Notes: generated from the sequence alone by a model not told the origin. 41,600 nucleotides of DNA from an uncultured Armatimonadota bacterium (GCA_903833215.1 CAILEM010000087.1:1-41600), one strand, 5' to 3'. Positions 1 through 7,941 are shown, counted from the stretch's first letter. Numbers and translations: made by a program.

Positions 1-189
1 AAACGATTCGAGGTTAATCGTCGCCATCAAAGCAGGCTGAATCTGATCGGCGCCCTTCACATAGTAAAGACGAATGACCTAATCCTCAAGAATCTCGCAA
101 TACCCCCGATTTCGGCCTTTCTCCGCACCCTGATAGGTAAAATCCAAGAAAATGGCGGTGAGGGCAACTTCCCCCCCGATGGAATCGCC
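1..189 (-). pseudogene. Possible decayed coding remnant running off the left edge
   Basis: On the minus strand the frame starting after a TGA at 190-192 reads as protein-like sequence: 36 codons including AIFLDFTYQGAEKG and GYCEILED. It is then cut by a TAG at 79-81 and continues in the same frame to the window edge (VIRLYYVKGADQIQ, PALMATINLESF). No start codon with a ribosome binding site is visible. Continuity across a single stop suggests a point-mutated gene or gene tail rather than noise. I cannot assign a family. It could also be chance, since only 63 codons are visible. Confidence 0.25.
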
Positions 190-191
190 TC

Positions 192-1445
192 ATGAAATCA
201 GGATTACCCATGGTCACCTTGCTTGCTGCTTACGTCGGCATCCTCGCCGGATGCAGTTCTCCACTGCCCTCGGCCAGTTCCTCGGTTGCTTCTGCCAGCC
301 AGAGACAGAGTGACGAAGACTATCGAAAAATCGCTGACACCATCGACCATCCGGAAAGAATCTTCGCGAAAGCTGGTTATCAGCAACTTTGGACTGCTGA
401 TGCTGCATCCGCCGCATCCCAACTGCCAAAGGGCTTGAAGACGGTGCCCCACGAAGCTCGAGTCTGGGAGGATTGGTTTAGGAACAACCTGACCAATGGG
501 GGAAAGAAGCTCACCACGGCGGAGCTCCTCACCATCAAGATGACCGTAGCCAAAACGGTCGCGAACGACCCCGCCTGTCAGTTTTCACCTCCAATGAAGG
601 TTGAGGAGGTTGCGCGAAGAATCGAAAGCGCCAGAATCGCCGCGCTGAAATCCTTGGGATTCACTAACCCCTCCTCGGCACTGGTTCAGACGACCCGTCT
701 CGATGCCGTGACCGCTTTTGTCCGCGGGCAGTGGAACTACGCTGGCGATGCGGAGATAGATCCGGCGCTCAAGAAAATTGAGATGGGAGCGCACTATAAG
801 ACCATCACCTACAGTAACGGACAACTCGCCGAAGAAAGTGACCCGAAGGATATAAAGAGATACCCGAGTGCAAACGAGTTGTTGGCCGCCGACTATCACC
901 TCAACTGTGCGCACTCGGATTTGCTGGCCCTGTATATCGTCCGACAACTTGAACAGTCAAATCCGACGGGGCTGAAGGTGGGGTCTTCTTATATTTTCAC
1001 TTACAACAACGCAGGAAAGCTTGGGTTACACGCAAACATGGTGGGAAGAGTTGCCTTACCGGGTAATCAGTTTGCGCATCTGTACTATGACCCAACAGCT
1101 TCAGGCAAGAACTCCATGCGGAACGTGGCTCCTAGTGCCCTTTCAAAATTCCTGGGACCGATTGATGAAGCTTCACTTGAGCTGTACGTGAACCGGAACT
1201 GCATCGCTGTGTATCCGAAAGAGAAATATCCACACCCAGTAGATTTCGTCAATACCCTGAATGAAAAATGGCCCCAGTTTGGGCTTGGCAACTGGGATGC
1301 AACGGCTTTCTTGAGTACTGACTACATCAGCTGGCGCGACCAGCAGCCATGCAAAGCGGCCTTTGAGCAGTACGTCAAGGAGCATCTTCAACCTATCGCC
1401 GCTTTGGATAGAGCCGTAGATGATGCGTACAGAGGCAAGCTCTAG
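192..1445 (+). CDS. Lipoprotein with transglutaminase-like Cys-His-Asp arrangement
   Basis: This is a 417-aa exported lipoprotein. A hydrophobic N-terminus ends in the lipobox LAGC at about residues 18-21, followed by SS, so lipid anchoring is well supported. I do not recognise a named family. Residues about 236-305 contain NCAHSDLLALYIV (C239), then GLHANMVG (H280), then FAHLYYDPTAS (D300). A Cys, a His about 40 residues on, and an Asp in a Y-D-P-T context about 20 residues later is the layout of transglutaminase-like cysteine enzymes, so an enzymatic role is possible but unproven. An alternative ATG at 210 has a better-placed AGGA but lacks the basic N-terminal residue. The gene stands alone, convergent with the AbiE-like cassette. 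Confidence 0.8.
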   Translation: MKSGLPMVTLLAAYVGILAGCSSPLPSASSSVASASQRQSDEDYRKIADTIDHPERIFAKAGYQQLWTADAASAASQLPKGLKTVPHEARVWEDWFRNNLTNGGKKLTTAELLTIKMTVAKTVANDPACQFSPPMKVEEVARRIESARIAALKSLGFTNPSSALVQTTRLDAVTAFVRGQWNYAGDAEIDPALKKIEMGAHYKTITYSNGQLAEESDPKDIKRYPSANELLAADYHLNCAHSDLLALYIVRQLEQSNPTGLKVGSSYIFTYNNAGKLGLHANMVGRVALPGNQFAHLYYDPTASGKNSMRNVAPSALSKFLGPIDEASLELYVNRNCIAVYPKEKYPHPVDFVNTLNEKWPQFGLGNWDATAFLSTDYISWRDQQPCKAAFEQYVKEHLQPIAALDRAVDDAYRGKL

Positions 1446-1553
1446 ATTATGAGCAGTTGACCAAAGTGTCGGGTGAGTTTCGTCCACCAGCAACGCCCCA
1501 GAATTCCCCTTCCCCAGATGGCAAAAGTAGACGCTCTGCGCTGGGCTCGCACG

Positions 1554-1590
1554 GTCAAGGACACCGAAGGTGCTCGTTACTATCCTTGAC
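1554..1590. terminator. Stem-loop between convergent genes
   Basis: GTCAAGGA at 1554-1561 pairs perfectly with TCCTTGAC at 1583-1590, and a small CACC-GAA-GGTG hairpin lies in the loop. It sits in the 210-bp gap between the convergent lipoprotein gene and the XRE gene, where a bidirectional terminator would be expected. There is no clear T run, so intrinsic termination is uncertain. Confidence 0.35.
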
Positions 1591-1655
1591 TGTGTGAGAA
1601 CTGGGCTGCACAATCTGACTTCTTTTGGGGAAGGGTTCCGAGCGCTTAGCCCCAT

Positions 1656-1868
1656 CTACTCGACCACGAGAATGGATCGGAGTGTCCTTTTATAGAGCTT
1701 GGACAGCCGGTGGATATCCAAAGAATTGATGGTCTCGTCACCCGTTTCCAGTCCCGCAATTCGCTCCCGCGTGACTTCAATGGCAGTAGCAGCCTGTTCT
1801 TGCGAGAGACTCATAGCCTCCCGTGCCTCTTGAAGTCGCTTGCCCAATTCCTGCGGCGTGAGTCCCAA
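1656..1868 (-). CDS. Small XRE-family helix-turn-helix regulator
   Basis: This 70-aa protein is essentially one Cro/C1-type HTH domain: LGKRLQEAREAMSLSQEQAA, then TAIEVTRERIAGLETG, with the typical SQEQAA...I..LE.G pattern. It is the third gene of a minus-strand cassette and lies just after the stop codon of the nucleotidyltransferase gene. The start is TTG at 1866-1868, chosen because a GGAGG lies about 10 nt upstream, inside the end of the preceding gene, and the HTH begins at once. It probably represses the cassette or acts as an extra antitoxin-like component. Standard AbiE loci are two-gene systems, so its presence is notable. Confidence 0.8.
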   Translation of the reverse strand: MGLTPQELGKRLQEAREAMSLSQEQAATAIEVTRERIAGLETGDETINSLDIHRLSKLYKRTLRSILVVE

Positions 1869-1871
1869 CTT

Positions 1872-2678
1872 CTATTCCCCTCCATCGAGCTTCGCCAACA
1901 ATTCGGCAACTCGCTCAAATGCCTCACGTTGCTTGAGAGCAGCATCTTCGAAATCGTCGGCCTCCCTCGCGTAGGCGACTGGCCCGACTGAATCGGTTGA
2001 AGCGAACAGATCCCCGAGGAGCTCGACTCCGGATGCCACGATTGGATTGGAAATCGCGCTACGGAATTCTTCGGCCACGGCATCAACTCCTCCCGGATAA
2101 TTCCGCAAACAGTAGACGATGTCGTAAGCGTCTTTGGTCTTCTTGAGTTCCTCTCGGCGGCTCAATGCGACCGCCTTCATGGAAAAGAACGCGGGAAGAG
2201 ATGCAACCGAAACGCTTTGATTCGAATCGTCTGGAAGCTGAACCTCCTGGGGATTTTCGAGGGCCACCTCCATGCCTTGGATGATGCTGACGTAGACATC
2301 CTCGGACCGAATGTGCCGTAGCCCGTCAGGAGGCGGGTTTCCACCGGCAAGTAGCTCGATCAGGACTTGGTAGGGCTGACCTCCAATGTCGACGCCCTTC
2401 GTATATCGGAAAGGCTTTTTTGGATCCTGCACAAACAGCCTTCGCTCGAGTATCTCGTGCAAGGTATAGACCTCGTCAGCCCCTGGCTGCTTGAGGTCCA
2501 AGACGACGTCGATGTCCACTGTTCCTTCATGCGGCTCGACGTCTTGTGGAATGAGGAGATATGGAACGGAACCTCCGGCGATGACCGCTCGTGGATAGGT
2601 TTCGAGAATCTCCGCAATCTCGCCAAGCACCAGTCTTGTGGCGGCAATCAAACCAGGGGTCGCGTGTTCTCGGCTCAT
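1872..2678 (-). CDS. AbiEii-like nucleotidyltransferase, candidate toxin
   Basis: This 268-aa protein has DNA polymerase beta-type nucleotidyltransferase hallmarks: AGGSVPYLL (GGS near residues 35-37), then TVDIDVVLD with the metal-binding DID near 55-57. Further on, KAVALSRREELKKTKDAYDI resembles the conserved K...R....K-D..D segment of AbiEii/MNT proteins. Family members transfer nucleotides to RNA or protein targets and act as toxins or abortive-infection effectors. The start is ATG at 2676-2678, overlapping the upstream TGA (ATGA) and preceded by AGGTGG. A GTG six bases further upstream is an alternative. Translational coupling to the AbiEi-like gene is evident. The substrate is unknown. 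Confidence 0.82.
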   Translation of the reverse strand: MSREHATPGLIAATRLVLGEIAEILETYPRAVIAGGSVPYLLIPQDVEPHEGTVDIDVVLDLKQPGADEVYTLHEILERRLFVQDPKKPFRYTKGVDIGGQPYQVLIELLAGGNPPPDGLRHIRSEDVYVSIIQGMEVALENPQEVQLPDDSNQSVSVASLPAFFSMKAVALSRREELKKTKDAYDIVYCLRNYPGGVDAVAEEFRSAISNPIVASGVELLGDLFASTDSVGPVAYAREADDFEDAALKQREAFERVAELLAKLDGGE

Positions 2679-3730
2679 TTCCACCTGGGTTCAATCACGG
2701 ATTCAAGCAAGTGCTCGGCTGCGTCCTGGCCTCGTCCGGCCAAGAGCCGAAGGTCGAGATAGGTTTGGATTGGAGAAACGCATCGGCTGCCGTTGACGGT
2801 TTCAACGAAGGCAATGTCTTCGCCCGCTTCGTAGATCGTGACGTTGGCTGCTCCGTCTCCTCCCTTCAAGCCAAGTGTCGAAGCCTGTTCATCATCCCAA
2901 CGCTTGACATACAAAGCGACCCTTTGATGCCGTGTGTAGGGGGCATATCGTTGCGCGGCCGAGAGCTCGGTGAATGCATATCCCGAAAGGGTCGAGGCGA
3001 TGCCCTCTTCCAGTTGTGCCGGCGAATCGAGTGTGAACATCCGAATGCTTTTCCTTTTCGGCTTGTAATGATTCGACCAGTCATCGAGGAGCTTTCTTGG
3101 CTCGGTCAGCGATGTCTCTCCGTATGTGGCTCGGATCCAGCTGTTGGTCTCAAGGAGCTTCTTGACGCTAGAGACCTGGCCAAGACTCGCACCCGCCTCC
3201 TTCGCGAGCTCTTCCGTGGTCCACTTGCGGTGAGGTGCAAGAAGAAGCGCGTGAACGATTCGTGAGGACTGGGGGCTGTAGAGAGAAGCGGTTCCCCTTC
3301 CCTTCTTGTATGGGTTTTCATTCCCCATCACCTTGATAAAGGCCCCGTCGATTTTGAGTTCGCAATTCCCCGCAAGATCAGCCCATGAAAGGCCGAGTTC
3401 AGCGCACGACTGAATTGCCTGAGGCGACAGGTAGGGAGCAATGAAGACCGGAATCGACCGCTCTGGCAAGTGTTGGCGGACACCCTGCTGAAGTCGATGC
3501 GCGATCGCGTGCAACTCATTGGGCCATGCCCGGCTCTTCGCTTCGCAGAGCAGCCTTTGCCTGCCAGAATTGAGGGTCACGAAAGCTTCAAAGTCCCATT
3601 CCCCTTCGGACGGCAGCGGGGCAATCTCGATGCGGGCACCAGGAATCGTAGCCACCAGGTCACGGAGGGTGGCTTGAGCTTTTAGCTCCAATTCTGCTCC
3701 AGATATAGATGCGGGCTCAACTTTTAGCAC
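2675..3730 (-). CDS. AbiEi-like protein: nuclease-fold N-terminus plus winged helix
   Basis: This 351-aa protein is the first gene of the cassette. Residues about 10-130 look like a restriction-endonuclease fold: E13, then GEWDFEAFVTL (D46), then LLCEAKSRAW (E63-A-K65), i.e. a D...ExK pattern. ELGLSWADLAGNCEL follows, a signature I associate with proteins annotated as AbiEi-family type IV antitoxins. Residues about 155-215 form a winged helix (WTTEELAKEAGASLGQVSSV). The rest (about 220-351) is an AbiEi-like C-terminal region. It may bind the cassette promoter and neutralise the nucleotidyltransferase, while the ExK motif raises the possibility of its own nuclease activity. The start is a GTG at 3728-3730 with no clear ribosome binding site. 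A TTG at codon 14 with GGAG 7 nt upstream is an alternative. Confidence 0.78.
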   Translation of the reverse strand: MLKVEPASISGAELELKAQATLRDLVATIPGARIEIAPLPSEGEWDFEAFVTLNSGRQRLLCEAKSRAWPNELHAIAHRLQQGVRQHLPERSIPVFIAPYLSPQAIQSCAELGLSWADLAGNCELKIDGAFIKVMGNENPYKKGRGTASLYSPQSSRIVHALLLAPHRKWTTEELAKEAGASLGQVSSVKKLLETNSWIRATYGETSLTEPRKLLDDWSNHYKPKRKSIRMFTLDSPAQLEEGIASTLSGYAFTELSAAQRYAPYTRHQRVALYVKRWDDEQASTLGLKGGDGAANVTIYEAGEDIAFVETVNGSRCVSPIQTYLDLRLLAGRGQDAAEHLLESVIEPRWK

Positions 3731-3759
3731 GTGCTGAAACTGATCATACCACTGAAAGT

Positions 3760-3873
3760 TCAGCTGCCAGCTTCACAACCTGATAGGTCGACTGCGGTGT
3801 AAGTTTGGGCCTGGGCCGAAACGGAGAGTGTGCTCAGCACGACAAACGTAAATGCTAGTGAAGTAATTCTCAT
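3760..3873 (-). pseudogene. Signal-peptide stub of a truncated secreted protein
   Basis: A short frame starting at ATG 3871-3873 encodes MRITSLAFTFVVLSTLSVSA followed by QAQTYTAVDLSGCEAGS and a TGA, 37 residues in all. The first 20-23 residues are a textbook signal peptide with an AxA-type cleavage site. The mature part stops almost at once, about 30 bp upstream of the AbiE-like cassette. It looks like the 5' end of a secreted-protein gene whose body was lost or replaced, perhaps when the cassette arrived. A genuine small secreted peptide is possible but less likely. Confidence 0.5.
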
Positions 3874-4024
3874 CTCAGTTCTAAGGAACGTGTTGCGTTC
3901 TCTGGGCATGGAGCGCACTCAAGTCATGGAAAATACATCACTCCTAAAATTTTGGGCCCAAATCACTCCAAAGTGAATCCTCCAGAAAGGGGTGACCTGG
4001 TCAGACCTTTGGGGCTTAAGCCGC

Positions 4025-4030
4025 TATAAT
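4025..4030 (+). promoter_or_regulatory. Perfect -10 hexamer upstream of the CDF gene
   Basis: TATAAT lies 20 bp upstream of the TTG and 41 bp upstream of the first ATG of the cation transporter. The best -35 match at the right distance, CAGACC near 4002-4007, is poor, so this is a tentative promoter. The other ~290 bp between 3731 and 4024 hold the signal-peptide stub and nothing else I recognise. Confidence 0.35.
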
Positions 4031-4050
4031 CAGGTTAGGGTTGCCTTGAT

Positions 4051-5004
4051 TTGGCAGTCGCCAAATCGCCCATGGGATCTGCTCCAAGTACTCTCGACCC
4101 AACCGTCAAGTCGAAAACCGCACTTTTGTCGGTTGGGTCGAACACGTTGCTGGTCGCCCTGAAGCTCGGTATCGGCATGATGATCGGTTCGGTCGCCGTC
4201 ATCTCCGAGGCCATCCACTCGGGCATCGATTTACTTGCGGCACTCATCGCCTGGCAAGCCGTTCGTGTCGCGGACACCCCGCCCGACGAAGACCATCCTT
4301 ATGGGCACGGCAAGTTCGAATCCATTTCCGGAACAGTCGAAGCGATGCTCATCTTCATCGCAGGCGGTTGGGTCATTTATGAATCTGCCTTGGGGCTCAT
4401 CCACGGGAGAACAAGTCAGCCTCCAATCTGGGGACTGGTGGTCATGGGATTCTCAGCGGTGGTGAATACCCTCGTCGCGCGCAGGCTTCACAAAGTCGCA
4501 GAGGAGCATGACTCGGTCGCTCTTCGTGCGGACGCCCATCATCTGAGCATTGATGTCTACACCTCTCTTGGTGTCTTTGTCGGGTTGGGACTCGTGGCCC
4601 TGACCGGATGGCACGCCCTCGATTCCATCGCTGCATTAGCGGTGGGCTTGCTTATTCTTTACACAGCCTACGGCATCACCAAACAGGCGATTGCTCCTCT
4701 CGTCGATGTGGCACTTCCCGCTGAAGAGATTGAGAAGATTGTGGCCGCCTTACGTTCGCACCCTCAAGTGAGAGGATGGCACAAGCTTCGGACGCGGAAA
4801 GCAGGCTCCACGCGCTTTGTCGCGTTCCACCTGCTGCTCGACGACGATCTTCGCCTTGTTGAGTCTCATGCCATCGCGCACGATGTGAAAGCCCTGATCG
4901 TTGCGTCACTTCCCGGGTGTGTCGTTGATATCCACACCGAGCCGTGCACTGAAGATCTCAAGAAGCACAGCAAAGATACCGTCGTGGTTGCCTCTCGAAA
5001 CTAA
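4051..5004 (+). CDS. Cation diffusion facilitator (CDF) family metal exporter
   Basis: This 317-aa protein exports divalent metals such as zinc, iron or manganese from the cytoplasm by proton antiport. Six membrane segments can be read. TM2 carries VAVISEAIHSGIDLL with the family HxxxD site, and TM5 begins with ADAHHLSIDVYTS, again HxxxD. DEDHPYGHGKFE between TM2 and TM3 is the conserved family loop. The C-terminal ~90 residues form the cytoplasmic dimerisation domain (VRGWHKLRTRKAG). The start is either TTG at 4051 or ATG at 4072. Neither has a good ribosome binding site, and the short leader after the TATAAT favours the later one. Metal specificity cannot be told. Confidence 0.9.
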   Translation: MAVAKSPMGSAPSTLDPTVKSKTALLSVGSNTLLVALKLGIGMMIGSVAVISEAIHSGIDLLAALIAWQAVRVADTPPDEDHPYGHGKFESISGTVEAMLIFIAGGWVIYESALGLIHGRTSQPPIWGLVVMGFSAVVNTLVARRLHKVAEEHDSVALRADAHHLSIDVYTSLGVFVGLGLVALTGWHALDSIAALAVGLLILYTAYGITKQAIAPLVDVALPAEEIEKIVAALRSHPQVRGWHKLRTRKAGSTRFVAFHLLLDDDLRLVESHAIAHDVKALIVASLPGCVVDIHTEPCTEDLKKHSKDTVVVASRN

Positions 5005-5454
5005 ACACTGGGCGTCCGTGCAAGCGCAACGAGACGATCGAGCCGCTCTTGATGAAGTGGTCGTGAATGAAATCCAGTCGCCACGTCTGGCAAGGCCCGT
5101 CCGGCACGGTGAGGGGCGACCGTTCGACAACAACCATACTTTGGAGGCTTCTGCGCGAACTCACGCAGTGCGGTTCTGACCTCGACGTTGTCGTCGCTCA
5201 GCGTAGCGCGATAGTGGAACACGGTCCTCGATATGTCAACCAATCGGCACTCCTGCCTCACGCTCAAGCGCCATCTCTCGATGAAATAGGCTTCAATGTC
5301 GCCCTTGGTTTGTGCCGTTAAGAGTTTTTTCGAGGGCGTAGAACGCTTCGTGAGGCATGCCGTATGTCCGGTACAAGTCTGCGACCGGTGTCCCCGCCTC
5401 TAGTTCCTTGAGAATCGCGAGAATCTGCTCGCTGGAATATTCCCCTCGTCCCAT
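5005..5454 (-). pseudogene. Degenerate IS3-family transposase remnant
   Basis: The 634 bp between the CDF gene and vapB hold a wrecked insertion sequence on the minus strand. An OrfA fragment (5293-5454) starts MGRGEYSSEQILAILKELEA and continues GTPVADLYRTYGMPHEAFYA, the HTH of IS3-type OrfA. It ends after 53 residues, where about 90-100 would be normal. Overlapping frames then encode an OrfB-like HTH_21 segment (LSVRQECRLVDISRTVFHYR, then PPKYGCCR). After a frameshift and internal deletion comes TWRLDFIHDHFI, matching the start of the integrase core with its first catalytic Asp. Nothing here can be active. Terminal repeats were not found. Confidence 0.72.
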
Positions 5455-5626
5455 AGGGCCAGCTATCGCCACTCCTCAAGCGTGTCCTGTGCAGCAACCT
5501 CTGGAGGTTCGCCACCTTCAAATCTCAACCCATCAAAGGCGACACCGATATCCATCGATTCAATGTCGCCGATTGGGCGGGGGTGTGCAGTCACCTCTCG
5601 GTAAAGAAAGGTAGAATTTGTTACAG

Positions 5627-5633
5627 AAGGAGG
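5627..5633 (+). promoter_or_regulatory. Strong ribosome binding site of vapB
   Basis: AAGGAGG sits five bases before the ATG at 5639. It fixes the vapB start and is the strongest Shine-Dalgarno match in this part of the window. Confidence 0.75.
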
Positions 5634-5638
5634 CCTAG

Positions 5639-5887
5639 ATGACCCTAAACGTGAAAGACCCGGAAGCGCACCGTCTCGCTGAGGCTATCGCCCAGGAAAC
5701 CGGCGAAACTCTAACTAAAGCGGTGACGAAAGCGTTGCGCGAACGTTACGACCGCCTTCAACGAAACCGCACCAAGGCTTCAGAAGATGAATTGCTCGCG
5801 ATAGCGGGCCGCGCCGCCCTCCACGTCAAGCGGCCCTATATCGATCACGCAGAATTGCTTTATGACGAAATGGGCCTGCCCAAATGA
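5639..5887 (+). CDS. VapB-type antitoxin
   Basis: This 82-aa protein is of the short VapB/PSK-type antitoxin family. The N-terminal MTLNVKDPEAHRLAEAIAQE, then TGETLTKAVTKALRERYDRL, is the ribbon-helix-helix-like dimerisation and DNA-binding part. The C-terminal ~35 residues would wrap the PIN toxin. It overlaps vapC by four bases (ATGA), as is usual for coupled antitoxin-toxin translation, and probably autorepresses the operon with VapC. The module sits directly beside an IS3 remnant, in keeping with horizontal arrival. Confidence 0.9.
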   Translation: MTLNVKDPEAHRLAEAIAQETGETLTKAVTKALRERYDRLQRNRTKASEDELLAIAGRAALHVKRPYIDHAELLYDEMGLPK

Positions 5888-6273
5888 TCCTTGATACCTC
5901 GGCACTTGTCGCAATTCTGTTTGGTGAACCTGAAGTTGCCCTCTTCATCGGTCTCATCCACGAAGCTGATCGCTGCCTCATAAGTGCTGGAACCTACCTC
6001 GAGTTGTCCATCGTCATGGAGCGCCAGGCTGGGCCGGATGCCGAGCGTCAGCGAGAGATGTTTTTTCGGCGGGCCGGTATCATCGTCGAGCCCTTCACCG
6101 TGGAGCAGGCGCATCTTGCACGGCAGGCCTATCACGATTACGGCAAGGGTCGTCATCCAGCGGGCCTAAATTACGGCGACTGCTTTTCCTATGCTCTGGC
6201 GAAGTTCAGCGGGGAGCCACTTCTCTTCAAGGGAGAGGATTTCAAAAAGACCGATCTCGTCTCGGCGGTTTGA
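5884..6273 (+). CDS. vapC: VapC-type PIN-domain ribonuclease toxin
   Basis: This 129-aa PIN-domain protein is expected to cleave RNA, in this family usually tRNA or rRNA, when not bound by VapB. The acidic active site is intact: D4 in MILDTSALVAI, E40 in TYLELSIV, D99 in LNYGDCFSYALA, and the GEDFKKTDL motif (D119 and D124). Full length and complete motifs indicate a functional toxin. It is translated through an ATGA overlap with vapB. Confidence 0.92.
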   Translation: MILDTSALVAILFGEPEVALFIGLIHEADRCLISAGTYLELSIVMERQAGPDAERQREMFFRRAGIIVEPFTVEQAHLARQAYHDYGKGRHPAGLNYGDCFSYALAKFSGEPLLFKGEDFKKTDLVSAV

Positions 6274-6364
6274 ACCTCATTGGTGGTGTGAGAGCTTGTG
6301 ATCCTCTGGGACTTTTGGGGGTCCATGTATCAAATCGAAAACGTGCCTGCTCTTACCTGTCGTT

Positions 6365-7792
6365 ATGAAAACACAGTTTAAAGGAAGCATCTTGGCCGCG
6401 TTTGCGTTGCTGGTTGCACTTGGTTGTGGCGGTGGCGGCGCAGGTGGAACAGGTACCTCCGTGGCTGGCCCCAAGGTTGGATTGTTCGTCACTGCGTCAT
6501 CAGGTCCCTACTCTCATGTTTGGGTCAACGTGAAACAGGTCAACCTTGTCGGCGCAAGTGGGACGGTTAACGTATTTAAGAGTGCGGCAGGCAAATCGAT
6601 CGACCTTGCGAGCCTTAACCAAGGCGGGAAGAAACTTTTCGCAGCTCTCGGAACTGGAACTGTTCCTTCTGCTTCCTTCTCCAAAGTGCAAGTCGTAACT
6701 TCAAGCTCACTCACGGTGATTCCAACCGGTGCGTCGAACGGCAGCCAAGTGACTTTTGCCGGTGCGGTAGGTGGGACGAAGACCCTGACTTTTGCGAAGA
6801 CCACAATGGCTTCACAGCCGATCGTTGCGAATTTCGACCTATCGAAGTGGTCTGTTAGCGGTAGTGAAGTGAGCGGATCTGCTCAAGAAGACAACGGTTC
6901 CGACGTGGGAAGCGGCACCCAGGAGCCCGAAGACTTTGGCGGCAGCGTGTCGAACATCGGTGGCACTGCCCCGGATATGACGTTTGATATTTCGGAAGAT
7001 GGTTCGACGATTCACGTGGCCACGGATGCGACGACAGTCATCGCCAACTCTGACGGATCTGCCAACCCTGTTCTGACGAACGGCGAAAAGGTAGAGATCG
7101 TTGGCACAGTCGATCCGACAAGTCTGATCCTTGCTGCGACGAGCATCAAAATTCACGTTGGGAACAGCGAGCATGCGAATCGCGCTCGTGGAACCATCGC
7201 TAGCTTGGGAACGGACTCGTTCGTCTTGAATGTCACGGGATGCGAAGGCATGCTGCCGAGCTCAACAACTGTAAACGTCTCCACAACGGCGACGACGACT
7301 TATGTGGATGCAAACGGTATCTCAATCACCTCAGCTCAGTTCTTTGCGACAGCTGCAGTCGGTTCAGGCGCAGAAGCACGCGGAACTTTCGACCAGCCTT
7401 CCAATACTTTGACGGCAACGACCGTAAGCCTGCGCAAGTCAGAGGACGGTGGCGGCAGTGGTGGCAACGGTGGGAATCATGAGGTTCAGGTCAAGGGACC
7501 AGTCGCATCGGTCGACGTCGCCAACAACCTCTTCACAGTTACTGTGGGCGAGTATGAGGGGGCGCTTCTCACCAAGGGTAGCACCATCACTGTCAGCCTA
7601 TCCGGCTCCACTCATCTCAATGGCCTGACGCTTGCGACCCTGCAAACGGGAACAAATGTCGAGGCTCAGGGAACCCTTTCGGGTACGACGCTCACCGCGA
7701 CCGAAGTGAACGCTGGTGGCGATAGCGGCGGGAATGGTGGTCACGGCGGCGGCAACGGTAAAGGCAACCGGATTCACATCGGCCGCAAATAG
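6365..7792 (+). CDS. Gly-rich lipoprotein with DUF4382 and DUF5666-like repeats
   Basis: This 475-aa cell-envelope lipoprotein has a signal peptide and lipobox (LLVALGCGGGG, Cys near residue 21). Residues about 38-185 match the DUF4382 pattern (VGLFVTASSGPYSHVWVNVK, then a threonine/valine-rich beta domain). At least two repeats follow of the type 'G-x-I/V-x-S-x-D...F-x-V-x-V' (RGTIASLGTDSFVLNVTG; KGPVASVDVANNLFTVTVG), which resemble the small beta-barrel DUF5666. The C-terminus is Gly/Asn/His-rich with basic ends. Function is unknown; a surface-exposed structural or binding protein is an inference. No clear ribosome binding site precedes the ATG. Confidence 0.85.
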   Translation: MKTQFKGSILAAFALLVALGCGGGGAGGTGTSVAGPKVGLFVTASSGPYSHVWVNVKQVNLVGASGTVNVFKSAAGKSIDLASLNQGGKKLFAALGTGTVPSASFSKVQVVTSSSLTVIPTGASNGSQVTFAGAVGGTKTLTFAKTTMASQPIVANFDLSKWSVSGSEVSGSAQEDNGSDVGSGTQEPEDFGGSVSNIGGTAPDMTFDISEDGSTIHVATDATTVIANSDGSANPVLTNGEKVEIVGTVDPTSLILAATSIKIHVGNSEHANRARGTIASLGTDSFVLNVTGCEGMLPSSTTVNVSTTATTTYVDANGISITSAQFFATAAVGSGAEARGTFDQPSNTLTATTVSLRKSEDGGGSGGNGGNHEVQVKGPVASVDVANNLFTVTVGEYEGALLTKGSTITVSLSGSTHLNGLTLATLQTGTNVEAQGTLSGTTLTATEVNAGGDSGGNGGHGGGNGKGNRIHIGRK

Positions 7793-7804
7793 AGAGCCCT
7801 AGTG

Positions 7805-7869
7805 CAAACCGCAATTCTGATCTGTTGGTTATTTCTGGCCTTTACTGTGAAGGGACAGATTGCGGTTTG
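7805..7869 (+). terminator. Inverted repeat downstream of the DUF4382 lipoprotein
   Basis: CAAACCGCAAT at 7805-7815 is perfectly complementary to ATTGCGGTTTG at 7859-7869. It begins 12 bp after the stop codon. The 11-bp stem could end the transcript or stabilise its 3' end, although the 43-nt loop is long and no U run follows. Confidence 0.4.
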
Positions 7870-7941
7870 GGTTCCTTCTCTACCCCTTGTCCATCGCCTG
7901 TGATCGGTGAGTGAGACGTTTGCTTTTACAGAGCCCGGCCT

